Part shown: one piece after another, positions 49,475-60,458 of the stretch
Layout: each line of letters opens with the position of its first letter
Numbering within the stretch: position 1 is the stretch's first letter
Origin: Seohaeicola_A nanhaiensis
GTDB taxonomy: Bacteria > Pseudomonadota > Alphaproteobacteria > Rhodobacterales > Rhodobacteraceae
DNA length: 64,000 bases
NCBI RefSeq assembly: GCF_042654245.1
Contig: NZ_JBHSGI010000033.1
Location: forward strand, 434,001-498,000
Direction: 5' to 3'
The notes under the pieces: generated by a model
The model's database searches: none
What the model was told of the DNA's origin: nothing
What the model saw: only the letters and a program-made list of their open reading frames with translations
Made by a program: the position numbers and the translations under genes

Positions 49475-49545
49475 TGGCCTCAGTCGGATTTTTTTGACAA
49501 TTTCATAACAATTCCGCAGGGACCCTCCTTCACCTGTCCAGGGCG

Positions 49546-50901
49546 TCAGGAGGCTTGGCTGAAGCGGGCGCCCTGTGGCATGTGGACGTCAAACCGGCTG
49601 GCGATGATGCGGGTCAGGGGGCGGCCTGCCGGGCGAATCGTCAAAGCCTCGGGCGTGGTCTCGACCAGATCGCCGAACTGTTCGGCGAGCAGGGCCATGT
49701 CGGGCCGCAGCCGGTCGGCCGCGGTGCCATGGGTCGCGCGCAGCGCCGGAAGATCCAGCCTGAAGTCGCACATCAGCATTTCGATGGCCCGTGCGCGCAG
49801 GAGGTCGTCCGCAGTCATCATGTGTCCGCGTGCGCCGGCCAGCTCTTCCCCCTCGATCCGCTGGACATAGGCCGGCGTGGCCGCGGCGTTCTGGATGTAT
49901 CCCGTGGGCAGGCGCGAGATCGACGAGGCGCCGAGGCCGATCAGCGTGGGGCAGGTGTCGTCGGTATAGCCCTGGAAGTTGCGCCGCAGGTGGCCGGAGG
50001 CGGCGGCCTGGGCCAGGCCGTCGCCGGGACGGGCGAAATGATCGATACCGATGGGACTCAGGCCGGCCCGATGGAAGACGGCCGCGGCCTGCTCGGCCAG
50101 CTGGTGGCGCTCGACCTCGCGGGGCAGGGCGGTTTCGTCGATCAGCTGCTGGCGCTTGGACATCCAGGGCACATGGGCATAGCCGAACAGTGCGACGCGG
50201 TCGGGCGCGAGGTCCAGCACCTTTTGCAGGGTGTCGTCGAGGCGCGCCGCGTCCTGATGCGGCAGTCCATAGACCAGATCCGCGTTCAGCGAGGTTATGC
50301 CCGCTGCGCGCAGATCGTCCACGCAGCCGCGGGTGATGTCGAAGGGCTGAAGCCGGCCGATGGCCGCCTGAACCTTCGGGTCGAAATCCTGCACGCCGAT
50401 GCTGGCGCGGTTCATGCCTTCGGCTGCGAGGGCCGAGATTTTTGCGCGGTCGACCATTGTGGGGTCGATCTCGACCGAGAATTCCCAGTCTTCGGTCGGC
50501 GGAATCACGGCCTTGACCGCCTGGGCCAGCCGGTGGATCAGGGCCGGTGGAAGGATCGTCGGCGTACCGCCGCCCCAGTGCATCCGCCCCATGCGCAGAC
50601 CTGCGGGGAGGAGAGCGGCGAGCAGCGCGAGTTCCTTCTCGAGCGTACCGATATAGCTTTCGACCGGCGACAGCGTCCGCGTCCCCTGGGTCCGGCAGGC
50701 GCAGAACCAGCACAGCCGCTCGCAGAAGGGGATGTGCAGGTAGACCGAGACGGGGTCGTCCGGGTTCAGCGCGGCAAGGGCCTGTCGCTGCTCGGGCGCG
50801 CCGATGGACGGCGAGAAGACCGGGGCCGTGGGGTATGAGGTGTAGCGGGGCACCCTGGCATCGTAGAGGCCGAGGGATCGCAGGCGGTCGATGTGTTTCA
50901 T
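49546..50901 (-). CDS. hemN: Oxygen-independent coproporphyrinogen III oxidase
   Basis: A 451-residue radical-SAM enzyme converting coproporphyrinogen III to protoporphyrinogen IX without oxygen, for heme and bacteriochlorophyll synthesis under low oxygen. The cluster cysteines are C60, C64 and C67 in HIPFCERLCWFC, followed by the HemN-type ACRTQGTRT. RYTSYPTAPVF at the start and GRMHWGGGTPTIL are also diagnostic and set it apart from the HemW/HutW relatives. An FNR box lies 35 bases upstream. Confidence 0.95.
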   Translation of the reverse strand: MKHIDRLRSLGLYDARVPRYTSYPTAPVFSPSIGAPEQRQALAALNPDDPVSVYLHIPFCERLCWFCACRTQGTRTLSPVESYIGTLEKELALLAALLPAGLRMGRMHWGGGTPTILPPALIHRLAQAVKAVIPPTEDWEFSVEIDPTMVDRAKISALAAEGMNRASIGVQDFDPKVQAAIGRLQPFDITRGCVDDLRAAGITSLNADLVYGLPHQDAARLDDTLQKVLDLAPDRVALFGYAHVPWMSKRQQLIDETALPREVERHQLAEQAAAVFHRAGLSPIGIDHFARPGDGLAQAAASGHLRRNFQGYTDDTCPTLIGLGASSISRLPTGYIQNAAATPAYVQRIEGEELAGARGHMMTADDLLRARAIEMLMCDFRLDLPALRATHGTAADRLRPDMALLAEQFGDLVETTPEALTIRPAGRPLTRIIASRFDVHMPQGARFSQAS

Positions 50902-50935
50902 GTGCCGCTTGTGCCTCTTTTAAGTCTGGCCGACC

Positions 50936-50949
50936 TTGAGCAGGATCAA
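50936..50949 (-). promoter_or_regulatory. FNR/FnrL box upstream of hemN
   Basis: On the minus strand TTGATCCTGCTCAA, against the consensus TTGAT-N4-ATCAA, matches 9 of 10 defined bases. It is centred about 42 bases before the hemN start codon. FnrL control of hemN is established in Rhodobacter, so induction at low oxygen is expected here. Confidence 0.8.
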
Positions 50950-51021
50950 ATTGCGAGCAGCAAGCCTCGAGCGCCCGATTGGCGGCGCAGGGGGGCTGCA
51001 CCGCCATCGGTCGCGAGCGGG

Positions 51022-52425
51022 TCAGAGCGTGGCCGCGATCTCCTGGGTGGCCGAGCGGGCGATATCGACGATCTGGTCGGCCTCGGCGCGGGTCAGGGTC
51101 AGCGGCGGGGCAAAGCCGATGCCGTCGATCCGTGGCATGGAGCGGACGATCAGACCTTTGCGGCGAGCGGTTTCGGTGACCTGGGCCCCGATGCGGCGGG
51201 CGGGGTCGAAGAACTGGCGGGGGCTGCGCTGTTCCACAAAGTCCACGGCCGCGAGCAGGCCGACGCCGCGCACCTCGCCGACCATCGGATGATTGCCAAA
51301 GGCCTCGCGCAGGCACTGCTGAAAGTAGGCGCCGGTGTCGCGGGCATTCTCGATCAGTCCTTCGCGGTCGATGATGTCGAGATTGGCCAGCGCGGCGGCG
51401 GCGCAGACGGGGTGGGCCGAGTAGGTCCAGCCGTGGATGAACGGCCCGTTCTGCCGAGTGCCTTCTTCGAGCACCTGCCAGACACGGTCGCTGACCACAC
51501 TGGCCGAAAGCGGCAGATAGCCCGAGCTCAGCCCCTTGGCGAGCGCCATCAGGTCGGGGCGGATGCCGTAGAGGTGCGAACCGAATGCCGCGCCGGTACG
51601 GCCGAAACCGGTGACCACCTCATCGGCCACCAGCAGAACGTCATAGCGGCGCAGCACCTGCTGGACCTCTTCCCAATAGCCTTCGGGCGAGGGCAGGATG
51701 CCGCCGGAGCCGACCACCGGTTCGGCAAAGAAGGCGGCGACGGTTTCAGGCCCCTCCGAGAGAATGGTCGCCTCCAGTTCCTGCGCGAGACGCCTGGAAT
51801 AGGCACGTTCGGTCTCGCCGGGATGCGCGTCCAGCCAGTGGTGGGGCGCGGAAACGTGGATCACCTCGGGGAGGGGCAATCCGAAGAGACCGTGAAAGCC
51901 GGGCTGGCCGGTCAGGCTGCCCGACAGAACGCCCGACCCGTGGTACGAGCGCTGCCGTGCGATCAGCTTTCGCTTTTCAGGCTTGCCGAGGATGCGATGG
52001 TAATACCAGACGATCTTGGCGTTCGTTTCGTTCGAGTCTGACCCGCTGAGACCGTAGAACACATGGTTCATGTCCAGCCCGATCATCCCGGCGATGCGGC
52101 CGGCAAGTTCGATGGCCGGTTCGTTCGAGTTGCCGTTATAGGCGTGGTAATAACTGAGCTTCGCCATCTGCGCATGTACCGCGTCCGCGATCTCGGTGCG
52201 GCCGTAGCCCACGTTCACGCACCAGAGGCCGGCAAAGCCGTCGATCATCCGGTGGCCGTCGCGGTCGGTCACGTAGATGCCTTCGCCCCCGGTAATGATC
52301 TGCGAGGGCAGCTCGCCGCTGGCGAAATCGGCCAGGTGCGTGCCGGGGTGGAACATATGCGCACGGTCGATCACGGCCGGGTCATTGATTTCCCGGGGCA
52401 GGGAAAGGTCGCGTGCGCCGGTCAT
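51022..52425 (-). CDS. Class III aminotransferase (omega-aminotransferase)
   Basis: A 467-residue PLP enzyme transferring amino groups from amines or omega-amino acids. The conserved aspartate is in LLVADEVVTGFGRTGAAF, the PLP lysine in DLMALAKGLSSGYLPLSASV, and GLSGSDSNETNAKIVWYYHR is the cofactor phosphate region. The sequence is close to the taurine/beta-alanine/putrescine:pyruvate group, without a clear substrate. It overlaps the aldo/keto reductase gene by 4 bases and is probably controlled by the divergent LysR gene. Confidence 0.92.
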   Translation of the reverse strand: MTGARDLSLPREINDPAVIDRAHMFHPGTHLADFASGELPSQIITGGEGIYVTDRDGHRMIDGFAGLWCVNVGYGRTEIADAVHAQMAKLSYYHAYNGNSNEPAIELAGRIAGMIGLDMNHVFYGLSGSDSNETNAKIVWYYHRILGKPEKRKLIARQRSYHGSGVLSGSLTGQPGFHGLFGLPLPEVIHVSAPHHWLDAHPGETERAYSRRLAQELEATILSEGPETVAAFFAEPVVGSGGILPSPEGYWEEVQQVLRRYDVLLVADEVVTGFGRTGAAFGSHLYGIRPDLMALAKGLSSGYLPLSASVVSDRVWQVLEEGTRQNGPFIHGWTYSAHPVCAAAALANLDIIDREGLIENARDTGAYFQQCLREAFGNHPMVGEVRGVGLLAAVDFVEQRSPRQFFDPARRIGAQVTETARRKGLIVRSMPRIDGIGFAPPLTLTRAEADQIVDIARSATQEIAATL

Positions 52426-53255
52426 TCCCAGCTCCTGACCCAGGCGGGGTTGAAGATGCGGCCGTCTGCGGCGGCGAGACCTGACAGGCTGGCCATCTGG
52501 TCGTCGGAGAGCGCGAAATCGGTGATGGCGATGTTCTCGGCTACACGGCCGGGATTGCTGGAGCGCGGGATGGCGACATTGCCCTGTTGCAGGTGCCAGC
52601 GCAGCATGACCTGTGCCGGGCTCTTGCCGTGTTGGGCGGCGATGGCGCCGATCACCGGGTCTTCCAGCAGGCGGCCGCTGCCGATCGGTGCATAGGCGAC
52701 GAAGGCGATGCCGTGACGGCGGCAGGCCTCGATCACCTTGGTCTGGTCCAAACGCGGGTGGTATTCGCACTGGTTGGCGACCAGCGGCTCCTCGGCAATG
52801 GAGACGGCCTCGTCCAGCAGGCGGGCGGGGAAGTTCGACACGCCGATGTGCCGGGTCAGCCCGTCGCGCTTGGCCTGCACCAGAGCGCCGAGCGTCTCGG
52901 CCAGCGGCACATTGGGATCGGGCCAGTGAATGAGCAGCAGGTCAACGGGGCCGACCCCCAGCGCCTCGACACTGCGCTCGGCCGAGGCGCGGAAGGCGTC
53001 CGCCCGCAATTCCGTGTGCCAGACCTTGGTGGTCAGGAAATAGTCGTCGCGGGCAAGGCCGGTGGCGCGCAGCGCTGCGCCGACGCCGGCCTCGTTCTCG
53101 TAGCGGGGCGCGGTGTCGAAATGGCGGTAGCCGGCCTTGGCGGCCGCATCGACAGCGGCATCGAGCGTGTCGCCGGACAGCTGCCACGTGCCGAGCCCGA
53201 TCTGCGGGATATCTGCGCCGTTGGCGGCAACGCTGGGGACGGGGGTGATGGTCAT
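52422..53255 (-). CDS. Aldo/keto reductase
   Basis: A 277-residue NADPH-dependent carbonyl reductase. The start at 53255 follows AAGGAG. The catalytic tetrad is visible as D48-like in FDTAPRYENEAGVG (Asp and Tyr), the lysine in FLTTKVWHTELR, and the histidine in DLLLIHWPDPN. IPRSSNPGRVAENI is the cofactor loop. It resembles DkgA/DkgB-type reductases. It heads the pair with the aminotransferase, together able to interconvert an amine, an aldehyde and an alcohol. Confidence 0.92.
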   Translation of the reverse strand: MTITPVPSVAANGADIPQIGLGTWQLSGDTLDAAVDAAAKAGYRHFDTAPRYENEAGVGAALRATGLARDDYFLTTKVWHTELRADAFRASAERSVEALGVGPVDLLLIHWPDPNVPLAETLGALVQAKRDGLTRHIGVSNFPARLLDEAVSIAEEPLVANQCEYHPRLDQTKVIEACRRHGIAFVAYAPIGSGRLLEDPVIGAIAAQHGKSPAQVMLRWHLQQGNVAIPRSSNPGRVAENIAITDFALSDDQMASLSGLAAADGRIFNPAWVRSWE

Positions 53256-53395
53256 GAGCGACTCCTTGTTTCGCAATTTTGTGACAAAGGCGGTATCGCC
53301 CTTGCCATCGGATGGGGATGGCGGTTTGATCGCTGCCGCCGCCAAGTATCTGTAACGCACGGGTTTCCGTGCTCTGAGCAAGCCGGGAATTCTCT

Positions 53396-54298
53396 ATGCG
53401 CGCACGCCAGCTCGAAGTCTTCTGCATGTTGATGCGCTGCGGTACGGTGACGGGTGCGGCGGCGATGCTCAACATCTCGCAGCCGGCGCTGAGCCAGATT
53501 CTGCTGCACGCCGAAGATCAGCTGGGATTCAAGCTGTTCAACCGGGTGCGCGGCCGGCTGGTACCGACGCAGGAAGCCGAGGAACTGTATCCCGAGGCAG
53601 AGCGGATCTTTTCCGAACTGGGCGCGCTGCGCCGGCGCACCAAGGACATGCGCTATGGCCGGACCGGATTGGTGCGGATGGGCGCCTCGGCGCCTCCGTC
53701 GATGGCGATTGTGCCCAAGGCGCTGGCCCTGTTCCGCGAGGCGCATCCCGATATCGTCGTGCGCTCGCTGATCGCGCCGATGCTGAATGTTGTCGAGCTG
53801 GTGCGCAACGGCGATATCTCGCTGGGCATCGTGATGAACAACATGCCCCATCACGATCTTGACGTGGAACTGGTGGGGCAGGTGAACCTGGTCTGCCTGG
53901 TGCCTGAAACGCATCGCCTGGCGAGTGCCGAGAGCATCGGTTTTTCCGACCTGAAGGACGAGACGCTGATATCCTACCGCACCGACACCCTTCCGGCGCG
54001 GTTGCTGTCGGCGGCTGCTGAGGCGGAGGATCTGGAGTTCAGCCCGGCCATCGAGATCGACGTCTCGATGACGGCTTTTCCCTTCGTGCGCGGGGGCCTC
54101 GGTGTTGCCATCGTCGACGGTCTGCTGCCATGGGGCCAGTTCCCCGGCATTGTCAGCCGCCCCGTGCGCCCGAACATCACCGTGCCCATCGCCTTCCTGA
54201 CCAGCAAGGACCGCCCGCTGACGGGCGGCACTGCCCTGATGCGCGACTTCCTGCGCGAAGCCTGTGCCGATCTGGGGCTGGGACGGCGGCGGGCCTGA
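53396..54298 (+). CDS. LysR-family transcriptional regulator
   Basis: A 300-residue regulator with the LysR helix-turn-helix (RQLEVFCMLMRCGTVTGAAA, MLNISQPALSQILLHAEDQL) in residues 3-60 and a periplasmic-binding-like effector domain from about residue 90 (VRMGASAPPSMAIVPKALAL). It is divergent from the aldo/keto reductase-aminotransferase pair with 140 bases between, the usual layout for a LysR protein and its target. It converges on hyuB with 20 bases between the two genes. The ligand is unknown. Confidence 0.92.
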   Translation: MRARQLEVFCMLMRCGTVTGAAAMLNISQPALSQILLHAEDQLGFKLFNRVRGRLVPTQEAEELYPEAERIFSELGALRRRTKDMRYGRTGLVRMGASAPPSMAIVPKALALFREAHPDIVVRSLIAPMLNVVELVRNGDISLGIVMNNMPHHDLDVELVGQVNLVCLVPETHRLASAESIGFSDLKDETLISYRTDTLPARLLSAAAEAEDLEFSPAIEIDVSMTAFPFVRGGLGVAIVDGLLPWGQFPGIVSRPVRPNITVPIAFLTSKDRPLTGGTALMRDFLREACADLGLGRRRA

Positions 54299-54318
54299 TC
54301 GCACGCCGCTCCGGCCTG

Positions 54319-56313
54319 TCACAGCGCGACCTCGGGCAGGTCCGGGTAGCGCGCGCGCAGTTTTTCGAAGGCCGTGGTGACGGCGGTGGCGTCTGTCACA
54401 TCGGCGGCGGGCGTGGCGCCGATTTCGCGGAAGATCGCGTGCTTGATGAAATAGCGCCAGTTCACGGGCAGTGCAGCCAGGATGCGTGTCAGCGCGTCAT
54501 AGCGGGCCATGGTCCAGACCGCTTCATAGGCGATCCGGTTAGCGCAATAGCCGCTCTCGTCACCGCGCGAAGCACGGATTGCGTCCTGCGCCTGCGCCGT
54601 GGCTTCGGAATCTACGGCGCCCTCGTCGTTCAGGACGACGCCATAGTTCTCGCGGGCGTGGTTTGCCGAGATGAAACCGCGGCGGATGTCGGCCAGAACG
54701 TCGTCCAGGGGACGTTCCAGCGGGTCGCCATAGCCGCCGGCGCCGGGACCGCGCAGTCGGATGACGTCGCCCGGCTCGCAAGGCACGATGTCGATCGAGC
54801 CAAGCTCTTCGGGTGCCGGTCCGTCCGGGTTGCGGGTGAAGGTCGAATGCCCGCCGGCCTTTCCACCGGCCAGACCCCAAGCCGCAAAGCGCGAGCGGTC
54901 GCGGTTGCGCGCGGTGACCATGGATTGCGGTGCGTGCAGGCGGAATTCCATCTCCAGCGCCGAGCCGCCGCGATACCGCCCCGGTCCGCCGGAATCGGGC
55001 ACCAGACCATAGCGCAGGATGTCGATGGGGACCTCGGCCTCGTTGATTTCGACCGGCGTGTTCTTCAGGAACGACATGTTCGCGCCGCAGCCCTCTGCCC
55101 CGTCGGCCTTGGGGCCGCCGCCGGCGCCGCCGCCCACCGGTCCGATCGAAGCCATGACCGGGCGGCCATCGCGGGTGGAGGTGCGCACGTTCAGGATCGA
55201 GAGGCCGTTGCCGGGCGAGGCGGGCATCCGGTCGGGCACGATCCGGGCAAAGGCGCCGATCACGGCGGTCTGGGCGAGGTTCGACAGCAGGCTGCGCATT
55301 CCCACGGCGGCCGGCTTGACCGGATTCACCACCGATCCTTCGGGCAGGATCGCACGCACGGGCCGCACGAGGCCATAGTTCAGCATCACGGTGGGATCGA
55401 GGCAGGCCAGGGCATAGACCACGCCGACCATGGCGAGCGAATGGCGCGAATGCCCGCCGGTCGGCATGTTGAGCGAGGACACCAGCTGCGGGTCCGAGCC
55501 GGTGTAGTCGACCTCCATCTCGTCGCCCTTGATGCGCAGCGTCACACAGATGCGCACCGGATAGCCGCCGGTCTGATCCTCGTCGGCATAGTCGGCAAAG
55601 AAGTGTTCGCCATCGGGCAGGTCGCGGATGATCGCGCGCGACTGCGCCTCGGCATAATCGAGCAGTCCATCCAGCCCCTGACGGAAACCATCGGGCCCGA
55701 AACGGGCGATGACATCCTGCATCTTGCGCACGCCGACCTCGGTGCAGGCGATCTGCGCCAGCAGGTCGCCGTGGTTCTGCTCGGGCAGGCGCACGTTGGT
55801 TTCGATCAGCGCCAGAAGATCCTCGTTCATCTTCCCGTCGCGCATCAGCCGCATCGGGGGAATGCGCAGCCCTTCCTGGTGGACTTCGGTCAGGGTGCGC
55901 GACAGCGAAGCGGGCACGGCGCCGCCCACGTCGGTGTTGTGGATGTGGTTGCCGACGAAGCAGACCAGTTCCCCCTTGTGGAACACCGGCCGCCACATGT
56001 GCAGGTCCGGCGCATGGGTGGCGACAAAGCCGGAATAGGGGTCGGACACCACGCATATGTCGCCGTCGCGGTAATCGAACCGGCCCAGAACGCGCGAATA
56101 GTCGAGGCCGGTGTACCAGGTCGCGCCCATCGTGACGGGCGAGGCGACGGTCAATCCCTCGGCCGAGAGGACCTGGCAGGAGAAATCCTCGGTCTCCTTC
56201 ACGAAGGTCGAATGCGCGGTGCGCATCAGCGTGTAGCCCATGCTCTCGGCCGCGGCGGCGCAGAAATTGGCGAGAACCTGGAGTTTGGCGGGGGAGCTGG
56301 CGGACATGCTCAT
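54319..56313 (-). CDS. hyuB: Hydantoinase/oxoprolinase subunit B
   Basis: A 664-residue subunit of an ATP-dependent cyclic-amide hydrolase (N-methylhydantoinase/5-oxoprolinase type). LANFCAAAAESMGYTLMRTA, HSTFVKETEDFSC, NDTDVGGAVPASLS-like HIHNTDVGGAVPASLSRTL and VDYTGSDPQLVSSLNMPTGG are characteristic of the HyuB family. It starts within the hyuA stop (4-base overlap). With HyuA and the upstream peptide-type transporter it likely handles an imported cyclic amide such as 5-oxoproline or a hydantoin. Confidence 0.93.
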   Translation of the reverse strand: MSMSASSPAKLQVLANFCAAAAESMGYTLMRTAHSTFVKETEDFSCQVLSAEGLTVASPVTMGATWYTGLDYSRVLGRFDYRDGDICVVSDPYSGFVATHAPDLHMWRPVFHKGELVCFVGNHIHNTDVGGAVPASLSRTLTEVHQEGLRIPPMRLMRDGKMNEDLLALIETNVRLPEQNHGDLLAQIACTEVGVRKMQDVIARFGPDGFRQGLDGLLDYAEAQSRAIIRDLPDGEHFFADYADEDQTGGYPVRICVTLRIKGDEMEVDYTGSDPQLVSSLNMPTGGHSRHSLAMVGVVYALACLDPTVMLNYGLVRPVRAILPEGSVVNPVKPAAVGMRSLLSNLAQTAVIGAFARIVPDRMPASPGNGLSILNVRTSTRDGRPVMASIGPVGGGAGGGPKADGAEGCGANMSFLKNTPVEINEAEVPIDILRYGLVPDSGGPGRYRGGSALEMEFRLHAPQSMVTARNRDRSRFAAWGLAGGKAGGHSTFTRNPDGPAPEELGSIDIVPCEPGDVIRLRGPGAGGYGDPLERPLDDVLADIRRGFISANHARENYGVVLNDEGAVDSEATAQAQDAIRASRGDESGYCANRIAYEAVWTMARYDALTRILAALPVNWRYFIKHAIFREIGATPAADVTDATAVTTAFEKLRARYPDLPEVAL

Positions 56314-58346
56314 TCTCCTTCGGTGATGCGCAGATTGGCGAAGCGGTCGACGCGAACGGCGAAGCCTGGGGGGACAACGGTGGTGCTGTCGTCCTGAAGC
56401 ACCACGGCGGGACCGTCGAAGCGGTGGCTAGGCATCAGGTCCGCCCGGCGGTAAAGACCGATCTCGCGCCGGGCGCCGTCCATGCGGATGGAGATGTGGC
56501 GGATCGGCTGGGCGATGGCGTCGGTCTCGGGCAGGTCGGGCAACACGGGCTTGCCGGTCGGGCCGGAGACGACCAGCCGCAGGGTCACGATCTGGATCGC
56601 GGCGGACGGGTCCGCATGGCCGTAAAGCCGCGTATGTTCGGCGTGAAACGCCGCTGCCAGCGCCGAGCCGTCATCCTCCAGCATGTCGGGGGACAGAGGC
56701 GTTTCAATTTCGAAGCTTTGCCCGCGATAGCGCATCTCGGCCGAATACTGCAGGACATGCGTGCCGGTATGGCCCTGTTCCTTGTGCAGCCACTCGAGCG
56801 CCTGCGCCTGCATGGCGCGCATCCGGTCGGCGAGATCAGGCAGGAGAGCCGGTTCGAGATCGGCATAGATCGTCTGCACGAAGTCGTTCTTCATGTCGGC
56901 GATCAGCCCGCCCAGCGCCGAAAGCACGCCGGGTGTTGTCGGCACCACGACCTCGCGCATGTGCAGCTCGCGCGCAAGGAAGCAGGCGAGCATCGGTCCG
57001 GCCCCGCCGAAGGCCAGCAGGGAGAAGTCACGCGGGTCGATGCCGAAGCGAGAGATGAGGCCCGAGACGCCGGCGAACATCGACGAGACCGCGATTTCGA
57101 TGATCGCCTCGGCGGTTTCTTCCACACCCTGGCCGGTTGCCTCGGCCAGGGGCGCGATTGCGGCGCGGGCCCGGTCGGCGTCGACTGTCACCGTGTCATA
57201 GCCCAGGCCGGAGTGGCCGACGAGGCCCAGGGTCACGAAGGCGTCGGTGATGGTCGGCCGCTCGCCGCCCTTGCCGTAGCAGGCGGGGCCGGGGGTGGAG
57301 CCGGCGCTTTCGGGGCCGACGCGCAGCACGCCCTGCCGGTCGACCCATGCGATGGACCCGCCCCCTTCGCCGATGGAGGAGACTGAGACCGATGGGATGA
57401 AGATGCGGAACTCGCCGATCTGCTCTCCTGTCCCAAAGGCCGGCTTGCCGTCCGAGATCACCGCCACGTCAGCCGAGGTGCCGCCGATGTCGAGGCTGAG
57501 GCAATTGTCGATGCCGGACATGCCCGCCACATAGGCCGCGCCGATCACACCCGAGGCAGTGCCGGACAGGATCATGTCGACGCAGCGGCTCTTGCCTTCC
57601 TCGGCGGTCATCAGCCCGCCGTTGGATTTGGTCAGCCGGGGCTCGGGCGTGACGCCGACCGCCTTCAGCGCGGCCTGAAGGCGGGTCAGGTAATGCGCGA
57701 CGCGTGGCTGGACATAGGCCCCGATCACCGCGGTGATGGTGCGTTCGTATTCGCGGATGATAGGCCAGGTGCCGGAGGAAGCAAAGACCGGCAGCCCCGT
57801 TTCGTCCGCGACGATGCGGGCGGCGGTGTCTTCATGCGCCGGGTTGCGCCAGGAATGCAGGAAGCCGATCACCACGCCTTCGGCCCCGGCATCGCGGGCG
57901 GCGCGGGCGGCAGCGCGCAGTGCGGTTTCGTCCAGCGGGGCGGTCTCCTCGCCCTGTGCGTTCAGCCGTCCGGGAATGCCCCAGACCATGTCGCGCGTAA
58001 TCAGCGGCTCGGGCCGCTTGGACAAAAGATTGTACATGTCCGGGATTTTAAGCCGCTCAAGCTCCAGCACATCGCGGAAGCCTTCCGTGGTGAACAGCGC
58101 GAGCTTCAGGCCCTTGCGCTGGATCACGGTGTTGATGCCGACGGTCGTGCCGTGGGTGAAATAGGAGATATCCGCCGGCGTGATGCCGTAAAGCTCGCCC
58201 GCGCGCGCAATCCCGCGGGTGACTTCCGCGCCAGGATCGTCGGGACGGGAGAAAACCTTGAGACTGCGGATTTCCCCCGTCTCTTCGTCGAGAAAGGCGA
58301 AATCGGTAAACGATCCGCCGATATCCACACCAACACGATAGGTCAT
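56310..58346 (-). CDS. hyuA: Hydantoinase/oxoprolinase subunit A
   Basis: A 678-residue ATP-binding subunit of the actin-like ATPase type. The phosphate loop YRVGVDIGGSFTDFAFLDEE opens the protein, NCLSLDIGGTSADVAVISDG is the second phosphate motif, and SLLAFGGAGPMLACFLAREL the adenosine region. It activates the cyclic amide with ATP for hydrolysis with HyuB. It lies 97 bases behind the last ABC transporter gene, probably on the same transcript. Confidence 0.94.
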   Translation of the reverse strand: MTYRVGVDIGGSFTDFAFLDEETGEIRSLKVFSRPDDPGAEVTRGIARAGELYGITPADISYFTHGTTVGINTVIQRKGLKLALFTTEGFRDVLELERLKIPDMYNLLSKRPEPLITRDMVWGIPGRLNAQGEETAPLDETALRAAARAARDAGAEGVVIGFLHSWRNPAHEDTAARIVADETGLPVFASSGTWPIIREYERTITAVIGAYVQPRVAHYLTRLQAALKAVGVTPEPRLTKSNGGLMTAEEGKSRCVDMILSGTASGVIGAAYVAGMSGIDNCLSLDIGGTSADVAVISDGKPAFGTGEQIGEFRIFIPSVSVSSIGEGGGSIAWVDRQGVLRVGPESAGSTPGPACYGKGGERPTITDAFVTLGLVGHSGLGYDTVTVDADRARAAIAPLAEATGQGVEETAEAIIEIAVSSMFAGVSGLISRFGIDPRDFSLLAFGGAGPMLACFLARELHMREVVVPTTPGVLSALGGLIADMKNDFVQTIYADLEPALLPDLADRMRAMQAQALEWLHKEQGHTGTHVLQYSAEMRYRGQSFEIETPLSPDMLEDDGSALAAAFHAEHTRLYGHADPSAAIQIVTLRLVVSGPTGKPVLPDLPETDAIAQPIRHISIRMDGARREIGLYRRADLMPSHRFDGPAVVLQDDSTTVVPPGFAVRVDRFANLRITEGE

Positions 58347-58443
58347 CCAGGTCTCCGGCCGTCTGGGGGCACCGGAAGGTGCCCGAGTTCAAGGACTGCG
58401 GTGCCGGGGGCATCGCAGGGGTGCGGGTTGCAGGGCCGGGGTG

Positions 58444-59471
58444 TCAGACCTCGGCGCGTTCCGGCTCTGCCTTCTGCGCTTCGGCATGATGGCAGGCGGC
58501 GCTTTGCCCCGGCGCGACAATGCGCAGAGGCGGAATTTTGGCCGAGCACTCGGCGGTGGCGCGCGGGCAGCGCGGTGTGAAGTGGCACCCCGGGGGCGGG
58601 TTGAGGGGCGAAGGGATCTCGCCGCTGATCGGCTTGACCTCCATCAGCACCTCACCCTCGGCGGCGATCCTGGGCACGGAATCGAGCAGGGCTGCGGTAT
58701 AGGGGTGCGAGGGGCGGTTGAACACCTGACGGGTTTCGCCCAGTTCGACGATCCGCCCCAGATACATCACCGCCACCCGGTCCGACACATGGCGCACGAC
58801 GGAAAGGTCGTGGCTGATGAAGACGCAGGTCAAGTCCAGCTCGCGGCGCAGTTCGAGGAACAGGTTGATGACCTGCGCCTGGATCGACACGTCGAGCGAC
58901 GCGACCGGTTCGTCGCAGATCAACAGCTTGGGGTTCATCGCCAGGGCGCGGGCGATGGCGATGCGCTGACGCTGCCCGCCCGAAAACTGGTGCGGATAGC
59001 GCCCCGCGAGCGTCGGGTCGAGACCGACGCGGGAAAACCACTTTTCCACGTGGGCGCGCGAATCCGCGCGGCTGACGATGCCGTGGGCGATGGGCCCCTC
59101 GGCCACGGCCTCCCCGACCTTCATGCGCGGATCGAGCGAGGCGAAGGGGTCCTGGAACACGGTCTGGACCGCCGTGGTGATCTTGCGACCGTCCTCCATC
59201 ACCTTGAGGCCGTCAACCATCACGCTGCCCGAGGTGGGCGCGTAAATTCCGGCGATGACCCGGCCAAGCGTCGATTTCCCGCAGCCGGATTCGCCGACCA
59301 GCCCCAGCGTCTGTCCCTTCGCCAGCGTCAGCGATACGTGCGAGACGGCCGTCAGCGAGGGCGGCGCTGGCTTGCGCAGCGCGCCGCGCACGATCCGCTC
59401 GCCCATCGTCAGGCGGGGGCCGAAAATCTTCGAGACGTTGTCGATGCTGAGGTAGGTATCGGTGTGACGGC

Positions 59472-59475
<4 letters not shown>
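58444..59475 (-). CDS. Peptide/nickel-type ABC transporter ATP-binding protein (DppF-like)
   Basis: A 343-residue ATPase of the oligopeptide transporter family. Walker A is GLVGESGCGKSTLGRVIAGI, the signature FSGGQRQRIAIARALAMNPK and Walker B LLICDEPVASLDVSIQAQVI. The C-terminal cysteine-rich GCHFTPRCPRATAECS is the extension shared by OppF/DppF proteins. It overlaps the partner ATPase gene by 4 bases. It drives import together with the DppD-like subunit at the cytosolic face. Confidence 0.93.
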
Positions 59476-60454
<979 letters not shown>

Positions 60455-60458
<4 letters not shown>

